From NCBI RefSeq assembly GCF_947492815.1, contig NZ_CANLOB010000008.1, positions 114,888-178,887 of the forward strand: a stretch of 64,000 bases of DNA. Reading direction: 5' to 3'. The number at the start of each line of letters is the position of its first letter. The stretch's first letter is position 1. The notes under the pieces were generated by a model. The model did no database searches. It was not told the DNA's origin and saw only the letters and a list, made by a program, of their open reading frames with translations. The position numbers were made by a program, and so were the translations under genes. Source of the stretch: an uncultured Dokdonia sp. (GTDB lineage Bacteria > Bacteroidota > Bacteroidia > Flavobacteriales > Flavobacteriaceae). This document shows positions 17,602 through 26,587 of the stretch, in pieces.

Positions 17602-17622
17602 CCCTAGCCCTAAAGGGTAGGG
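17602..17622. repeat. CCCTAAAGGG-type palindrome, left of DUF559 gene
   Basis: An imperfect palindrome with arms CCCTA and TAGGG around CCCTAAAGGG. It lies 43 bases before the DUF559 start; related cores follow the gene at 18050, 18157 and 18214. Confidence 0.7.
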
Positions 17623-17664
17623 AAAATTGCCTGAGAACTTATTGATTATTTTTTACTTTTGAGA

Positions 17665-18057
17665 ATGGATCATTTAAAAAATGAAGGGATGCACGGAGAG
17701 GCAAAAAGTGACAAATTTGCCTTTGCCGAATATTTACGAAAAAATGCTACTCCAGAAGAAACTAAATTATGGGAATATTTAAAACAACGCCCTAAAGGTT
17801 ATAAATTTAGAAGACAACATCCTTTTAATGATTATATATTAGATTTCTATTGTCATCGAGCAAAATTAGCTATTGAAATTGATGGTCCTATACACGCAAT
17901 TCAAAAACAATATGATAAAGATAGAACATCAGTAATCAATGAATATGGCATCTCTGAAATACGGTTTTCAAACGAAGAAGTACATAATAATTTTAATGGT
18001 GTAAAAAACAGTATTATTTCTGTTCTAAATACAATCTCAAAAAATCACTCCCTTTAG
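17665..18057 (+). CDS. DUF559 (Vsr/restriction-endonuclease-like fold) protein
   Basis: A 130-residue protein from the ATG at 17665 (an in-frame TTG 6 bases earlier is less likely). It has the DUF559 signature: a helix with EEVxLW-like NATPEETKLWEYLKQRPKGYKFRRQHPF, then YILDFYCHRAKLAIEIDGPIH with the conserved acidic and catalytic-type residues (D, E, D), and a C-terminal EIRFSNEEV. The fold is related to Vsr DNA mismatch endonucleases, but no activity is proven. The gene stands between copies of a CCCTTTAGGG-core repeat, and its last codons lie inside a 51-bp direct repeat. Such isolated DUF559 genes amid repeats are common in this phylum and may be mobile. Confidence 0.8.
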   Translation: MDHLKNEGMHGEAKSDKFAFAEYLRKNATPEETKLWEYLKQRPKGYKFRRQHPFNDYILDFYCHRAKLAIEIDGPIHAIQKQYDKDRTSVINEYGISEIRFSNEEVHNNFNGVKNSIISVLNTISKNHSL

Positions 18058-18084
18058 GGTTGGGGAAATTGATTTTTGGCTTTG
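18034..18084. repeat. 51-bp direct repeat, copy 1 (overlaps DUF559 3' end)
   Basis: Identical over 51 bases to 18198-18248. It starts in the DUF559 coding end, carries the core CCCTTTAGGG (18050-18059) and ends with TTTTTGGCTTTG. Confidence 0.9.
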
Positions 18085-18364
18085 ATTAATCATTATGAGT
18101 CATGGCGTATGTTTTCTATTATTCTTTTAAACCTTGATATTCTCATTTTTTGTTTCCCCTACCCTGAAGGGAGCAAAAAAATTAAACACATTGAATGATC
18201 TCAAAAAATCACTCCCTTTAGGGTTGGGGAAATTGATTTTTGGCTTTGCAAGCTGTTCAATTTCTTTCTAAAAATTGAGGGTATGAAATAATTAATTGAA
18301 AAGTTTGGTAACTTTTTTACCCCTTAATAGTCTTATCACAAACAACTATTAAAAACGAGTATAG
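18085..18364. other. Gene-free stretch with DUF559-linked repeats
   Basis: Between the DUF559 gene and the hydrolase there is no coding frame. It holds an inverted-type core CCCTACCCTGAAGGGAG (near 18158) and the second 51-bp repeat. The promoter for the hydrolase must lie at its right end. Confidence 0.5.
18198..18248. repeat. 51-bp direct repeat, copy 2
   Basis: Exact copy of 18034-18084, offset 164 bases, carrying CCCTTTAGGG at 18214-18223. Confidence 0.9.
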
Positions 18365-19780
18365 ATGAAAAGAGCAGTATTTGTTGTTTTATTGGGGTTT
18401 ATTAGTCATTTTAATTACGCACAAAATGTGACGGGAGATTGGTATGGAAACCTAGAAGTACAGCCAGGCATGGTGCTTCCATTAGTTTTACATATCAATG
18501 AGACAGATGGCACTTATACCGGCACACTAGATAGTCCAGACCAAAAAGCATTTGGAATTCCTATCACTACAGTTACATATGCAGACGCTACACTACATGT
18601 TGCGATCACAAATATGGGGCTCACTTACGAAGGTGCTGTAAAAAGTGATGCTCATATTGAAGGGACTTTTCAACAAGGTGGACAAACATTTCCGTTAGCA
18701 CTTGCTCGGGAAGCAATAACAGTAGAAGCACCTAACAGACCACAAGAACCACAAGCACCTTTTCCATATAAAACAGAAGAAGTAACTTTTAAGAATGAAG
18801 CGGCTAATGCTACTTTTTCTGGTACCATCACACTTCCTAAAGTTGTTTTTAAAGGTAAAAAGAAATTGCCTGCTGTCATTCTAATTTCTGGTTCGGGACC
18901 TCAAGACCGTAATGAAGAATTATTGGGACATAAACCTTTTTTAGTGATTGCAGATTACCTTACGCGTAATGGTATTGCGGTATTACGATATGATGATAGA
19001 GGTACTGCAAAATCTACCGGAGAGTTTCAAGGAGCAACTAGCGCAGATTTTGCTACAGATGCACAAGCTGCTTTTGATTTTTTGAAGAATCACCCTGATA
19101 TAGATGCCTCTAAAATTGGCTTTGCGGGTCATAGTGAAGGCGGATTGATCGCACCAATGGTTGCTGCAAAAAACAAAGAAGTAGCATTCATTGCGCTATT
19201 AGCTGGAGTGGGACAACCAGGAGACGAATTATTGATGGATCAAGGGTTTCTCATTGGAAAAGCGCAAGGGCTTGATGATGAGATATTACGTAAAAATCGA
19301 ATTGCACAAGAAGTCATGTTTGGCATTGTAAAGGAGTATTATGGAAATACTCCGAAAGTAAAAGAAGAACTCACAACATATTTAAGTAATGCTTTAGATC
19401 AAAATCCAGAAATGATCCCTGAAGGAAGTTCTAAAGAAGCACTTATGAAGCGTGAGATTAACACACTTTCTTCTGAGTGGTTTCAGTACTTACTCATTAC
19501 AGACCCTAGACCTACGTTAGAGAAGGTAACCTGCCCTGTATTAGCTATTAATGGATCTTTAGATTTACAAGTACCATCACAAAAGAATCTTGAAAATATC
19601 GAAAATGCTGTTAAAAAAGGTGGAAATACAGATGTTACCACCGTAGAATTCCCTAATTTGAACCATCTATTTCAAACCACTACTACTGGAAGCCCGTCTG
19701 AATATGCAACAATAGAAGAAACATTTTCACCAGAGGCATTGAAAGTATTGAGTGACTGGATTATAGAAAAGACTAAATAA
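18365..19780 (+). CDS. Secreted alpha/beta hydrolase
   Basis: A 471-residue protein with signal peptide MKRAVFVVLLGFISHFNYAQ. Residues about 21-115 form a beta-rich N-terminal domain (VTGDWYGNLEVQPG...). The hydrolase domain follows: oxyanion region LISGSGPQDRN near 174-183, nucleophile elbow GHSEGG at 255-260 (Ser257), a late Asp (GSLDLQVP) and catalytic-type His in NLNHLF near 436. This is the layout of periplasmic esterases or S9-like hydrolases. The ABC permease gene begins 11 bases later, so they may be co-transcribed. Substrate unknown. Confidence 0.85.
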   Translation: MKRAVFVVLLGFISHFNYAQNVTGDWYGNLEVQPGMVLPLVLHINETDGTYTGTLDSPDQKAFGIPITTVTYADATLHVAITNMGLTYEGAVKSDAHIEGTFQQGGQTFPLALAREAITVEAPNRPQEPQAPFPYKTEEVTFKNEAANATFSGTITLPKVVFKGKKKLPAVILISGSGPQDRNEELLGHKPFLVIADYLTRNGIAVLRYDDRGTAKSTGEFQGATSADFATDAQAAFDFLKNHPDIDASKIGFAGHSEGGLIAPMVAAKNKEVAFIALLAGVGQPGDELLMDQGFLIGKAQGLDDEILRKNRIAQEVMFGIVKEYYGNTPKVKEELTTYLSNALDQNPEMIPEGSSKEALMKREINTLSSEWFQYLLITDPRPTLEKVTCPVLAINGSLDLQVPSQKNLENIENAVKKGGNTDVTTVEFPNLNHLFQTTTTGSPSEYATIEETFSPEALKVLSDWIIEKTK

Positions 19781-19791
19781 CACAACCCATT

Positions 19792-21027
19792 ATGTTTTCA
19801 CTTTTTAGAGAAAATTTCCGTATTTCATTAGACAGCATTAAAAGTCAATCATTAAGAACTATCTTAACTGTACTTATTATTTCTCTTGGAATATTTGCAC
19901 TTGTCGGCATACTTACATTTATAAAAGCATTTGAAAACACTCTTACTAATGATTTTGCATCTATAGGAAGTAATACTCTTACAATTCAACGGTATGAATT
20001 TTCAAACCAACGAAGAGGAGATCGTAAAATCATTAACCCAGTGATAGGATATCGAGATGTAAAAGAATTTGCTGACAATTTTTCATTTCCAACTGCGCAA
20101 ACAGCAATTTCATTTACAGGAACTTTTACGGCTGAAGTAAAATATGAAAATGATAAAACAGATCCTGAGGTTCGAGTTGTTGGCGTAAATGAGAATTTCC
20201 TCCAAAATGCTGGACTTAAATTAGACAAAGGACGAAATTTCACTCCTTTTGATATTAGTAATAATACACGTGTCTGCGTACTGGGAAGTGATTTTTATAA
20301 AAATCTATTCAAAGATGATAACCCTATTGGAAAAACAATAAGTATAAGAGGTACTAAATTTAATGTCATAGCTATCCTAGAAGAAAAAGGAGCCACCTTT
20401 GGTAATAATCAAGATTTACGTGTATTGATTCCCATACAAGTAGCCCGTACTATGTTTACGCAACCTAATATTAATTATAGTGTAAGTATTATGGTAGACG
20501 ATCCAGAATTTCTGGATAGCGCCGAAGAAGAAGCTGTACTCGCATTTAGAAACATCCGAAAACTATCACCTATAGAAGAAAATAATTTTGGAATAGGTCG
20601 TAGTGACGATCTCGTAAATCAAATTGCGGTGATAACAGGAGCCTTAGGTGCTGCTGCATGGGTTATAAGTTTAATTACCATTTTTGGATCATGTATTGCA
20701 CTTGTAAATATTATGCTAGTTTCTGTAACAGAACGTACACGCGAAATCGGTGTACGAAAAGCATTAGGGGCTAAAAAATCTACGATTGCGTTTCAGTTTT
20801 TATATGAAGCTATTATTATTGGACAATTAGGAGGGTTCTTAGGTATTTTCCTTGGCGTCGTCGTAGGATTTGCTATTGCTTATGGATTCGAATTAGTGTT
20901 TACATTCCCATGGAAAGCTGTTATAACCGCTGCATCTATTACTTTTGTAATCGCAGTTGTATCTGGTTTACTTCCAGCACTTAAAGCTGCTAAATTAGAT
21001 CCTATTGAGTCATTAAGATATGAGTAA
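19792..21027 (+). CDS. MacB-like ABC transporter permease (FtsX family)
   Basis: A 411-residue inner-membrane protein with one N-terminal membrane segment (TILTVLIISLGIFALVGILTF), a periplasmic MacB_PCD domain (residues about 45-270), and three C-terminal membrane segments with the FtsX motif VNIMLVSVTERTREIGVRKALGAKKSTIAFQFLYEA near residue 305. MacB-type permeases act with an ABC ATPase and a periplasmic adaptor to move lipoproteins, peptides or drugs. No ATPase gene is next to it, so its partner is elsewhere. Confidence 0.9.
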   Translation: MFSLFRENFRISLDSIKSQSLRTILTVLIISLGIFALVGILTFIKAFENTLTNDFASIGSNTLTIQRYEFSNQRRGDRKIINPVIGYRDVKEFADNFSFPTAQTAISFTGTFTAEVKYENDKTDPEVRVVGVNENFLQNAGLKLDKGRNFTPFDISNNTRVCVLGSDFYKNLFKDDNPIGKTISIRGTKFNVIAILEEKGATFGNNQDLRVLIPIQVARTMFTQPNINYSVSIMVDDPEFLDSAEEEAVLAFRNIRKLSPIEENNFGIGRSDDLVNQIAVITGALGAAAWVISLITIFGSCIALVNIMLVSVTERTREIGVRKALGAKKSTIAFQFLYEAIIIGQLGGFLGIFLGVVVGFAIAYGFELVFTFPWKAVITAASITFVIAVVSGLLPALKAAKLDPIESLRYE

Positions 21028-21085
21028 TTTGTTATTGGTAATTATATAAAGGTCTAAAAATCTTTGTATAATTTTACCAGAAATA

Positions 21086-21565
21086 CTATTCCTTAATATC
21101 TACAAAGCGAGAAAACCAACTAAACAAATCACCTTTGGTAATCACAGCACCTTGTTGAATCAGTTTAAATTTATCACTATTTGGTTTATCACTATAGTCT
21201 TTACTAGCACTCATAAAAACAACATCATCATTCCCTAAGTTTTGCTGTAACCATTGATATCCTTCTTTTGTGGTGATATCAATATCTTCTTTATTAATTT
21301 TTACGGCGATCAGCGTCATTTTATCTTCTCTAAGATCGAAAAGATGCATTTGATTAGGAGATATATGCTCTAAATATTTTGCTTTAGTCAATACATTCTC
21401 CCATACAAGGTCAGAAAAAATATCGATCTCTTCTTCAGCAACGTGAGGTTTATTAGTTTTTATTTCTTGCCATTCATCTGCTGTGATAGATTGAGTAGCT
21501 AAAAAATTAATAAACTCTTGGTGTAGTTCTTCTAGTTGTTCTTTTGTAAGTCGAGCGTATTGCAT
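21086..21565 (-). CDS. DUF6495 family protein
   Basis: A cytoplasmic 159-residue protein starting YARLTKEQLEELHQEFINFLATQSITADEW, which I recognise as DUF6495, a small Bacteroidota family of unknown role. Further segments are DIFSDLVWENVL and YLEHISPNQMHLFDL. It lies 128 bases downstream of the rplI stop and is separated from it by a terminator, so it is transcribed on its own. A 20-bp perfect palindrome lies 20 bases upstream of its start. Confidence 0.75.
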   Translation of the reverse strand: MQYARLTKEQLEELHQEFINFLATQSITADEWQEIKTNKPHVAEEEIDIFSDLVWENVLTKAKYLEHISPNQMHLFDLREDKMTLIAVKINKEDIDITTKEGYQWLQQNLGNDDVVFMSASKDYSDKPNSDKFKLIQQGAVITKGDLFSWFSRFVDIKE

Positions 21566-21585
21566 GCTATTCCTTATTTTAAAAA

Positions 21586-21605
21586 TACGCTTTCGCGAAA
21601 GCGTA
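21586..21605. repeat. Dispersed palindrome, 20 bp perfect, intergenic
   Basis: TACGCTTTCGCGAAAGCGTA, extended by one more pair (A/T). Located 20 bases upstream of the DUF6495 start codon, where it could bind a protein near the promoter. Confidence 0.95.
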
Positions 21606-21644
21606 TACTTGTATATTTTATATATGCGAATTGTTAGCTATAAA

Positions 21645-21674
21645 AAAACCGCTTTCATAACTGAAAGCGGTTTT
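21645..21674 (-). terminator. Terminator of the rpsF-rpsR-rplI operon
   Basis: Stem AAAACCGCTTTCA / TGAAAGCGGTTTT with loop TAAC, followed on the minus strand by a T-run. It lies 20 bases after the rplI stop. Confidence 0.9.
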
Positions 21675-21693
21675 AAATACTATGTATTCCCAA

Positions 21694-22143
21694 TTATGCT
21701 TCTGCGATTACGTCAAATGCAAATGGTACGACAACATCTCTATGGAAACGAATAGAAGCTTCATAGCTACCTAAACGCTTAATGTTATTACCAGGGATTG
21801 TAATAAATTTTTTCTCAACAGAAACACCTGCTTTTTCTAAAGCTGCTGCTAGATCTGCATTATTTACAGAACCAAAAAGCTTGTCTCCATCTCCAGTTTT
21901 AGAGCTAATTTTAACTTCTAAATCTTTTAATTTATCTGCTTCTTTTTGAGCATCATCAATTACTTTCTTCTCCTTAAAAGCTCTTTGCTTTAGGTTTTCA
22001 GCAAGCACTTTTCTTGCAGAAGGTGTTGCAAGTACTGCTGCTCCTTGAGGAATTAGAAAATTTCTTCCGTAACCGTTTTTTACTGTTACGATATCGTCTG
22101 CAAATCCTAGATTCTCAACGTCTCTCTTTAATATAAGTTCCAT
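21694..22143 (-). CDS. rplI: 50S ribosomal protein bL9
   Basis: A 149-residue protein of the large ribosomal subunit near the L1 stalk base. The N-terminal RNA-binding domain is clear (MELILKRDVENLGFADDIVTVKNGYGRNFLIPQGAAVLAT), followed by the long connecting helix and the C-terminal domain. Third gene of the rpsF-rpsR-rplI operon, the usual bacterial order, with a strong terminator after it. Confidence 0.97.
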   Translation of the reverse strand: MELILKRDVENLGFADDIVTVKNGYGRNFLIPQGAAVLATPSARKVLAENLKQRAFKEKKVIDDAQKEADKLKDLEVKISSKTGDGDKLFGSVNNADLAAALEKAGVSVEKKFITIPGNNIKRLGSYEASIRFHRDVVVPFAFDVIAEA

Positions 22144-22156
22144 GAATGTCTAGTTT

Positions 22157-22456
22157 TTATTTGTATAAGTCAGTCACGTAAGGCATAAGAGCCAAGTGGC
22201 GTGCACGTTTTACAGCAACACTAACTTTACGTTGATATTTTAATGAAGTTCCTGTAAGACGACGTGGTAACAATTTACCTTGCTCGTTTACAAAAGACAA
22301 TAACCAATCTGCATCTTTATAATCAACGTACTTGATACCTGATTTCTTAAAACGGCAGTATTTTTTTGCCTTATTAGTTTCAATATTCAAAGGCGTAAGA
22401 TATCTGATATCTCCGTCTTTTTTTCCTTTTGCTTGTTGTTCGATAGAAGATGCCAT
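22157..22456 (-). CDS. rpsR: 30S ribosomal protein bS18
   Basis: A 99-residue protein of the small ribosomal subunit platform that pairs with bS6. The conserved core is [51 protein letters not shown]. The N-terminal 25 residues are a basic extension common in Bacteroidota. Two bases separate it from rpsF and 13 from rplI, so the three are co-transcribed. Confidence 0.97.
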   Translation of the reverse strand: MASSIEQQAKGKKDGDIRYLTPLNIETNKAKKYCRFKKSGIKYVDYKDADWLLSFVNEQGKLLPRRLTGTSLKYQRKVSVAVKRARHLALMPYVTDLYK

Positions 22457-22458
22457 AA

Positions 22459-22797
22459 TTACGCTTGTTTTTTGTTTCTAGCTACTCTTTTTTCTGCCCA
22501 AGCAATTGCATGCTTGTCTAACTTAACAGTAAGATAACGCATTACACGCTCATCTCTACGGAATGTAAGCTCATACTCAGAGATTGCCTCTCCAGGTACT
22601 GTAAATTCAAATAGGTGGTAAAAACCACTTTTTTTGTGTTGGATAGGATAAGCAAGCTTCTTAAGCCCCCAATCCTCTTTGTTAATCATCTTAGCACCCT
22701 TGCTTTTAAGAAAATCTTCGTACTTCTTAACTGTTTCCTTTATCTGTTCATCAGATAAAACGGGATTCAAGATGAAAACAGTTTCATAATGATTCAT
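22459..22797 (-). CDS. rpsF: 30S ribosomal protein bS6
   Basis: From the ATG at 22797 it encodes 112 residues starting [22 protein letters not shown], the normal bS6 N-terminus. The open frame extends 66 codons further upstream, but that part is not bS6-like and lies over the promoter. The body contains [23 protein letters not shown], typical of the family. bS6 binds bS18 and the central domain of 16S rRNA. A canonical promoter lies 30 bases upstream. Confidence 0.95.
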   Translation of the reverse strand: MNHYETVFILNPVLSDEQIKETVKKYEDFLKSKGAKMINKEDWGLKKLAYPIQHKKSGFYHLFEFTVPGEAISEYELTFRRDERVMRYLTVKLDKHAIAWAEKRVARNKKQA

Positions 22798-22826
22798 ATA
22801 GAATGATTTTAATTTAAAAATGAGTG

Positions 22827-22857
22827 CAAAATTAAGTATAGTTATTGGTTTAGCAAA
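22827..22857 (-). promoter_or_regulatory. rpsF: Promoter of the rpsF operon (-33/-7)
   Basis: Minus strand: TTTG at 22857-22854, a 19-base spacer, then TAATTTTG at 22834-22827. This fits the Bacteroidota TTG/TAnnTTTG promoter and supports the downstream ATG at 22797 as the start. Confidence 0.75.
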
Positions 22858-23082
22858 GCATATTTCAAACAAATTAAGGTCAAAATATTCGTTTTTTAAA
22901 AATAGACCTATAAATATAGCGTAATTTGTTATGAAGAAACCACTTATAGCCATGTAATTCAATAATAGAATCTTAAAAGAGTCGATAAAAAACATAAAAA
23001 TCCGACGAAATTCACTTTTTTATTGGTGTTTCCTTTTTTTTTGAGTATTATTGTATCTCTTAACCTATTTAAATTAAAGACT

Positions 23083-23784
23083 GTGGAAGGAGTAATTCTA
23101 GATTGCGCTGTTGTTGACGACTCGAGTCTACAACGCCTTGCGATTGTAAAAATGATCAGTGATCATCCTAATTTACGACTCGTAGCCGAATACAATAATG
23201 CCATAGAGACAAAAAACGGTCTACTTGAAACAAAAGTAGATTTAATATTTCTCGATATCGAGATGCCTATTTTGTCTGGATTCGATCTATTAGATGATCT
23301 GATCCATAAACCACAAATCATATTTGTTACAGGAAAAACAAAATATGCGTACAAAGCATTTAACTATAATGCAATTGATTACTTACGCAAGCCTATAACT
23401 AAAGATAGATTTACAAACGCGGTTTACAAAGCCATTAGCTTATATAAACTTAAAACAGAAGGTGCTGTAGATGATGATGATTACATTTTTGTAAAAAGTA
23501 ACCTCAAGAAGAAAAAAGTAATGCTTAATGAGTTAAAATACATTACTGCATTAGGTGATTATGTTAAACTTGTTACTGTACATGATCCTATTGTTGTTCT
23601 TGCTACGATGAAATCTTTTGTCGCACAACTACCGCCAGAACGTTTTATGCGTATACACAAATCATACATTATTAACATAGATAAAGTAGATAAATACAAT
23701 AGTAGAAATATTGAAATTGATGGAGAAAAAATTCCATTAAGTCGACATAAAAAGACAGAGTTAATAGAAGCACTTTCTGCTTAA
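23083..23784 (+). CDS. LytTR-family response regulator, orphan
   Basis: From the GTG at 23083 it has about 233 residues; an in-frame TTG at 23023 would add 20 hydrophobic residues that do not belong to a receiver domain. The receiver has VVDDSSLQRL near residue 10, the phospho-acceptor Asp58 in LIFLDIEMPIL, and KxxYA and KP motifs (TGKTKYAYKAF, YLRKPI). The C-terminal LytTR DNA-binding domain contains ITALGDYVKLVT and FMRIHKSYIINIDKV. It resembles regulators that control surface or peptide-sensing genes, but no histidine kinase is adjacent. A terminator follows. Confidence 0.85.
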   Translation: MEGVILDCAVVDDSSLQRLAIVKMISDHPNLRLVAEYNNAIETKNGLLETKVDLIFLDIEMPILSGFDLLDDLIHKPQIIFVTGKTKYAYKAFNYNAIDYLRKPITKDRFTNAVYKAISLYKLKTEGAVDDDDYIFVKSNLKKKKVMLNELKYITALGDYVKLVTVHDPIVVLATMKSFVAQLPPERFMRIHKSYIINIDKVDKYNSRNIEIDGEKIPLSRHKKTELIEALSA

Positions 23785-23810
23785 GATTAATTCCAATTTA
23801 CAACAGTAAA

Positions 23811-23838
23811 AAATCCGCTCCCCCAAATAAGCGGATTT
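23811..23838 (+). terminator. Terminator after the LytTR gene
   Basis: Stem AAATCCGCT / AGCGGATTT with a 10-base loop and a long T-run (TTTTTTTT). The A-rich left side suggests it may also stop minus-strand transcription from priA. Confidence 0.9.
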
Positions 23839-23888
23839 TTTTTATATCCTATTTTCTCTATATATCTTACTCCAATTTAGTTGTATAT

Positions 23889-23902
23889 GCTTTCGCGAAA
23901 GC
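23889..23902. repeat. Dispersed palindrome, intergenic
   Basis: GCTTTCGCGAAAGC, 14 bp perfect, between the convergent LytTR and priA genes. Confidence 0.9.
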
Positions 23903-23966
23903 GAACTTGTGAAATTCACGACTACAAGGAGGAGAGCGAAGCGTTAAAGCGTACAAAAGAGAAAAA

Positions 23967-26420
23967 CTAATAACAATCGACATCTATAATAAGGCGTACG
24001 CTTCTATATTGAGGTATTGCCTTAAAGCTTGTTTGCACTCTAGCTATAAGCCCTTTTGTCTGCTTTAAGTTTTGTCTTCTATGAATCTTTACCAACACAT
24101 TACGACGGTATTGATTACGTATACGAGCTACAGGAGGTGTTTCTGGGCCTAAGACAGCTTCATTTCCTAATACTTGGCGCAATGCTTTTGCTACCCATAT
24201 ACTAGATGCTTCAATTTTCTGGTAATCTCTATGCTTTAATGTAATGCGAATTAATCTATAAAAAGGAGGATATTTAAAATCGTGTCGTTCTTGCAATTGC
24301 TCTTCATACATCGCATCAAATTTATTAACAGATACCTGCTGTAATATCTGATGATACGGATTGTAGGTCTGCACCAAAACTTTTCCTTGTTTTTCTGTTC
24401 GCCCTGCCCTACCTGACACTTGCGCTATTAATTGATAACTGCGTTCGTGTGCTCTAAAATCTGGAAAATTAAGCATACTATCAGCGTTCAGGATTCCTAC
24501 TAGTGTTACATTTCTAAAATCAAGGCCTTTGGTAAGCATTTGTGTTCCTACCAGTATATCAATCTGTTCTTGTTCAAAAGCAGTAATTATCTTTTCAAAC
24601 CCATATTTTCCTCTAGTCGTATCGGAATCCATACGAGCGACTTTATATGATGGATACAACTCTTTAAGCTCTGCTTCTATTTGTTCGGTTCCGAATCCTT
24701 TTGTTGTTAAATCTGGACTACCACAAACCATGCATTTTAATTGCATTGCTATATGATGGCCACAATAATGACATCGTAATTGGTTTCTATATTTATGATA
24801 GGTTAAACTCACGTCACAATTAGGACATTGCGGCGCATGGCCACATGTTTTGCATTCTAAAACAGGCGAAAAACCTCTTCGGTTTTGAAATAAAATAACT
24901 TGCTCTCCTAGTTTTAATGCATCTGTAATTGCACGTAATAAGGTGTCACTGAAATGCCCAGTCATTTCTCGTTTACGTTGTTTTTCCTTGATATCTACAA
25001 GGTTAATTTCTGGCATCAAGATATTACCATGTCTATATGCAAGATGTACATAACCATATTTACCTTGTCTAGCATTATAAACAGTCTCTACACTAGGTGT
25101 CGCAGATCCTAACATTACTTTTGCATTAAACATATGGCCTAACACTATAGCTGTATCTCTTGCATGATAACGCGGTGCTGGATCGTATTGTTTAAAGCTA
25201 CTCTCATGTTCTTCATCTACAACGATTAATTCTAGATCGCTAAAAGGAAGTAACATAGCACTTCGAGCACCAATAATAATTTGTGCTTTCGGAGCATTAT
25301 GAAGTACATTATTCCAAACTTCTACACGTTCGTGCACTGAATATTTAGAATGATAAACAGCTACTTTTTCTCCGAAATAATTCTGTAACCGAGTAATTAA
25401 CTGAGTAGTTAATGCAATTTCAGGAAGCAAGTATAAAATTTGTTTTCCTGAGTGTAATAGTTCTTCTATGATAGATACATAAATCTCTGTTTTTCCAGAT
25501 GCTGTTACTCCATGAAGCAAACACACATTTTGTATTTTAAAGCTTTCTTTGATTTGTTGTAAAGCTTCAGCTTGATATGTATTTAATGTTTTAATATCAC
25601 TTGTTTCTCCTTCAAATTCGATACGGTCTTTCCGTTTTTCATAGGTTTCAAAAACACCTTTTGAAACAAGCGACTTTAGTTGTGATGATGAAGCATTTGC
25701 AGCTTTTTGTAAGGCAATCGTGGTAATGGGTTTATTGGTTTTCGCTTTAAGCGAAAAAAAAGTGAGCACCAACTCTCGTTGTTTTGGAGCTCTTGACAAT
25801 GAGTCTAGTAACTCATTAAAAGCAACTTCTTCTTTATAATCAGAATGTATTTGAACAAAAGCAACTAGCTTAGGTTTATATTGCTCGTACACTTCTTCTT
25901 GTACAGAAATAGCACCTTTATCTAATAGTTTTTTAATAGTAGGCAACACTTTACGTTTACCTAATATATCCATGACTTCTTGTATTTTAATCACAGATTG
26001 ATGTTGTAATGCTTCGTAAATTAAAAACTCATCATCTTGCAAGTCTTCATCTTGAAGGACTACTTCGGGCTGTAATCTTATGATGGTTTCACTTTCCAAT
26101 AGAAAGGCACTAGGAAGAGATGCTCTCATGACTTCGCCTTCTGTACACATATAGTAAGAAGCTACCCAAGCCCATAACTCAAATTGTTTTTTAGTTACTA
26201 TAGGTTTTTCATCAAGAATATGCTCTATCTCTTTAGCTTCATATAGTGTAGGTGGTGATGTATGTATATTTTTCACCAAAGCAGCATACACCTTTGACTT
26301 TCCAAAAGGAACTGCAACTCGCATGCCCGCTTGTAAAAATTTTGCTTCTGCCTCAGTGATACTATAGGTAAAAGCTTTTTCTACAGGAATGGGAAGTATG
26401 ACGTCTATAAAATATGGCAT
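23967..26420 (-). CDS. priA: Primosomal protein N' (replication restart helicase)
   Basis: An 817-residue superfamily 2 DNA helicase that restarts stalled replication forks. The N-terminal DNA-binding domain starts YFIDVILPIPVEKAFTYS. Walker A is LHGVTASGKTEIY near residue 305, the DEAH-type box is VVDEEHESSFKQYDPAPRYHARD, and a zinc-binding cysteine array lies near residue 530 (CKTCGHAPQCPNCDVSL, then CHYCGH and CMVCGS: eight Cys). Helicase motif VI is in QLIAQVSGRAGR. Complete and of normal length. Transcribed alone. Confidence 0.95.
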   Translation of the reverse strand: MPYFIDVILPIPVEKAFTYSITEAEAKFLQAGMRVAVPFGKSKVYAALVKNIHTSPPTLYEAKEIEHILDEKPIVTKKQFELWAWVASYYMCTEGEVMRASLPSAFLLESETIIRLQPEVVLQDEDLQDDEFLIYEALQHQSVIKIQEVMDILGKRKVLPTIKKLLDKGAISVQEEVYEQYKPKLVAFVQIHSDYKEEVAFNELLDSLSRAPKQRELVLTFFSLKAKTNKPITTIALQKAANASSSQLKSLVSKGVFETYEKRKDRIEFEGETSDIKTLNTYQAEALQQIKESFKIQNVCLLHGVTASGKTEIYVSIIEELLHSGKQILYLLPEIALTTQLITRLQNYFGEKVAVYHSKYSVHERVEVWNNVLHNAPKAQIIIGARSAMLLPFSDLELIVVDEEHESSFKQYDPAPRYHARDTAIVLGHMFNAKVMLGSATPSVETVYNARQGKYGYVHLAYRHGNILMPEINLVDIKEKQRKREMTGHFSDTLLRAITDALKLGEQVILFQNRRGFSPVLECKTCGHAPQCPNCDVSLTYHKYRNQLRCHYCGHHIAMQLKCMVCGSPDLTTKGFGTEQIEAELKELYPSYKVARMDSDTTRGKYGFEKIITAFEQEQIDILVGTQMLTKGLDFRNVTLVGILNADSMLNFPDFRAHERSYQLIAQVSGRAGRTEKQGKVLVQTYNPYHQILQQVSVNKFDAMYEEQLQERHDFKYPPFYRLIRITLKHRDYQKIEASSIWVAKALRQVLGNEAVLGPETPPVARIRNQYRRNVLVKIHRRQNLKQTKGLIARVQTSFKAIPQYRSVRLIIDVDCY

Positions 26421-26514
26421 TTATCAGAAAAATATAAACGAAAATACAAAGTAAGTAAGATGTTCTTGCCGTATATGGATAAGAATTATAAACAAAGAGA
26501 AATAGAAACATAAA

Positions 26515-26545
26515 AAGGAAAGCTACCCGAAGGTTACTTCCCCTT
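26515..26545 (-). terminator. Probable terminator after tail-collar genes
   Basis: Minus strand: AAGGGGAAGTAACC, loop TTCG, GGTAGCTTTCCTT, then TTT. The stem is imperfect, but the stable TTCG tetraloop and T-run support a terminator for the collar pair. Confidence 0.55.
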
Positions 26546-26587
26546 ATATTTTTTCAATCTACTGATTGAAATATTTATTGATTATTC

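Noticed and set aside
22798..22995. Longer start for bS6
   Set aside because: The extra 66 codons are AT-rich, unlike the family, and contain the canonical promoter; the ATG at 22797 matches the family N-terminus.
23023..23082. Upstream TTG start of the LytTR regulator
   Set aside because: It would add a hydrophobic segment to a cytoplasmic receiver domain; the GTG at 23083 gives the expected N-terminus, though this remains unproven.
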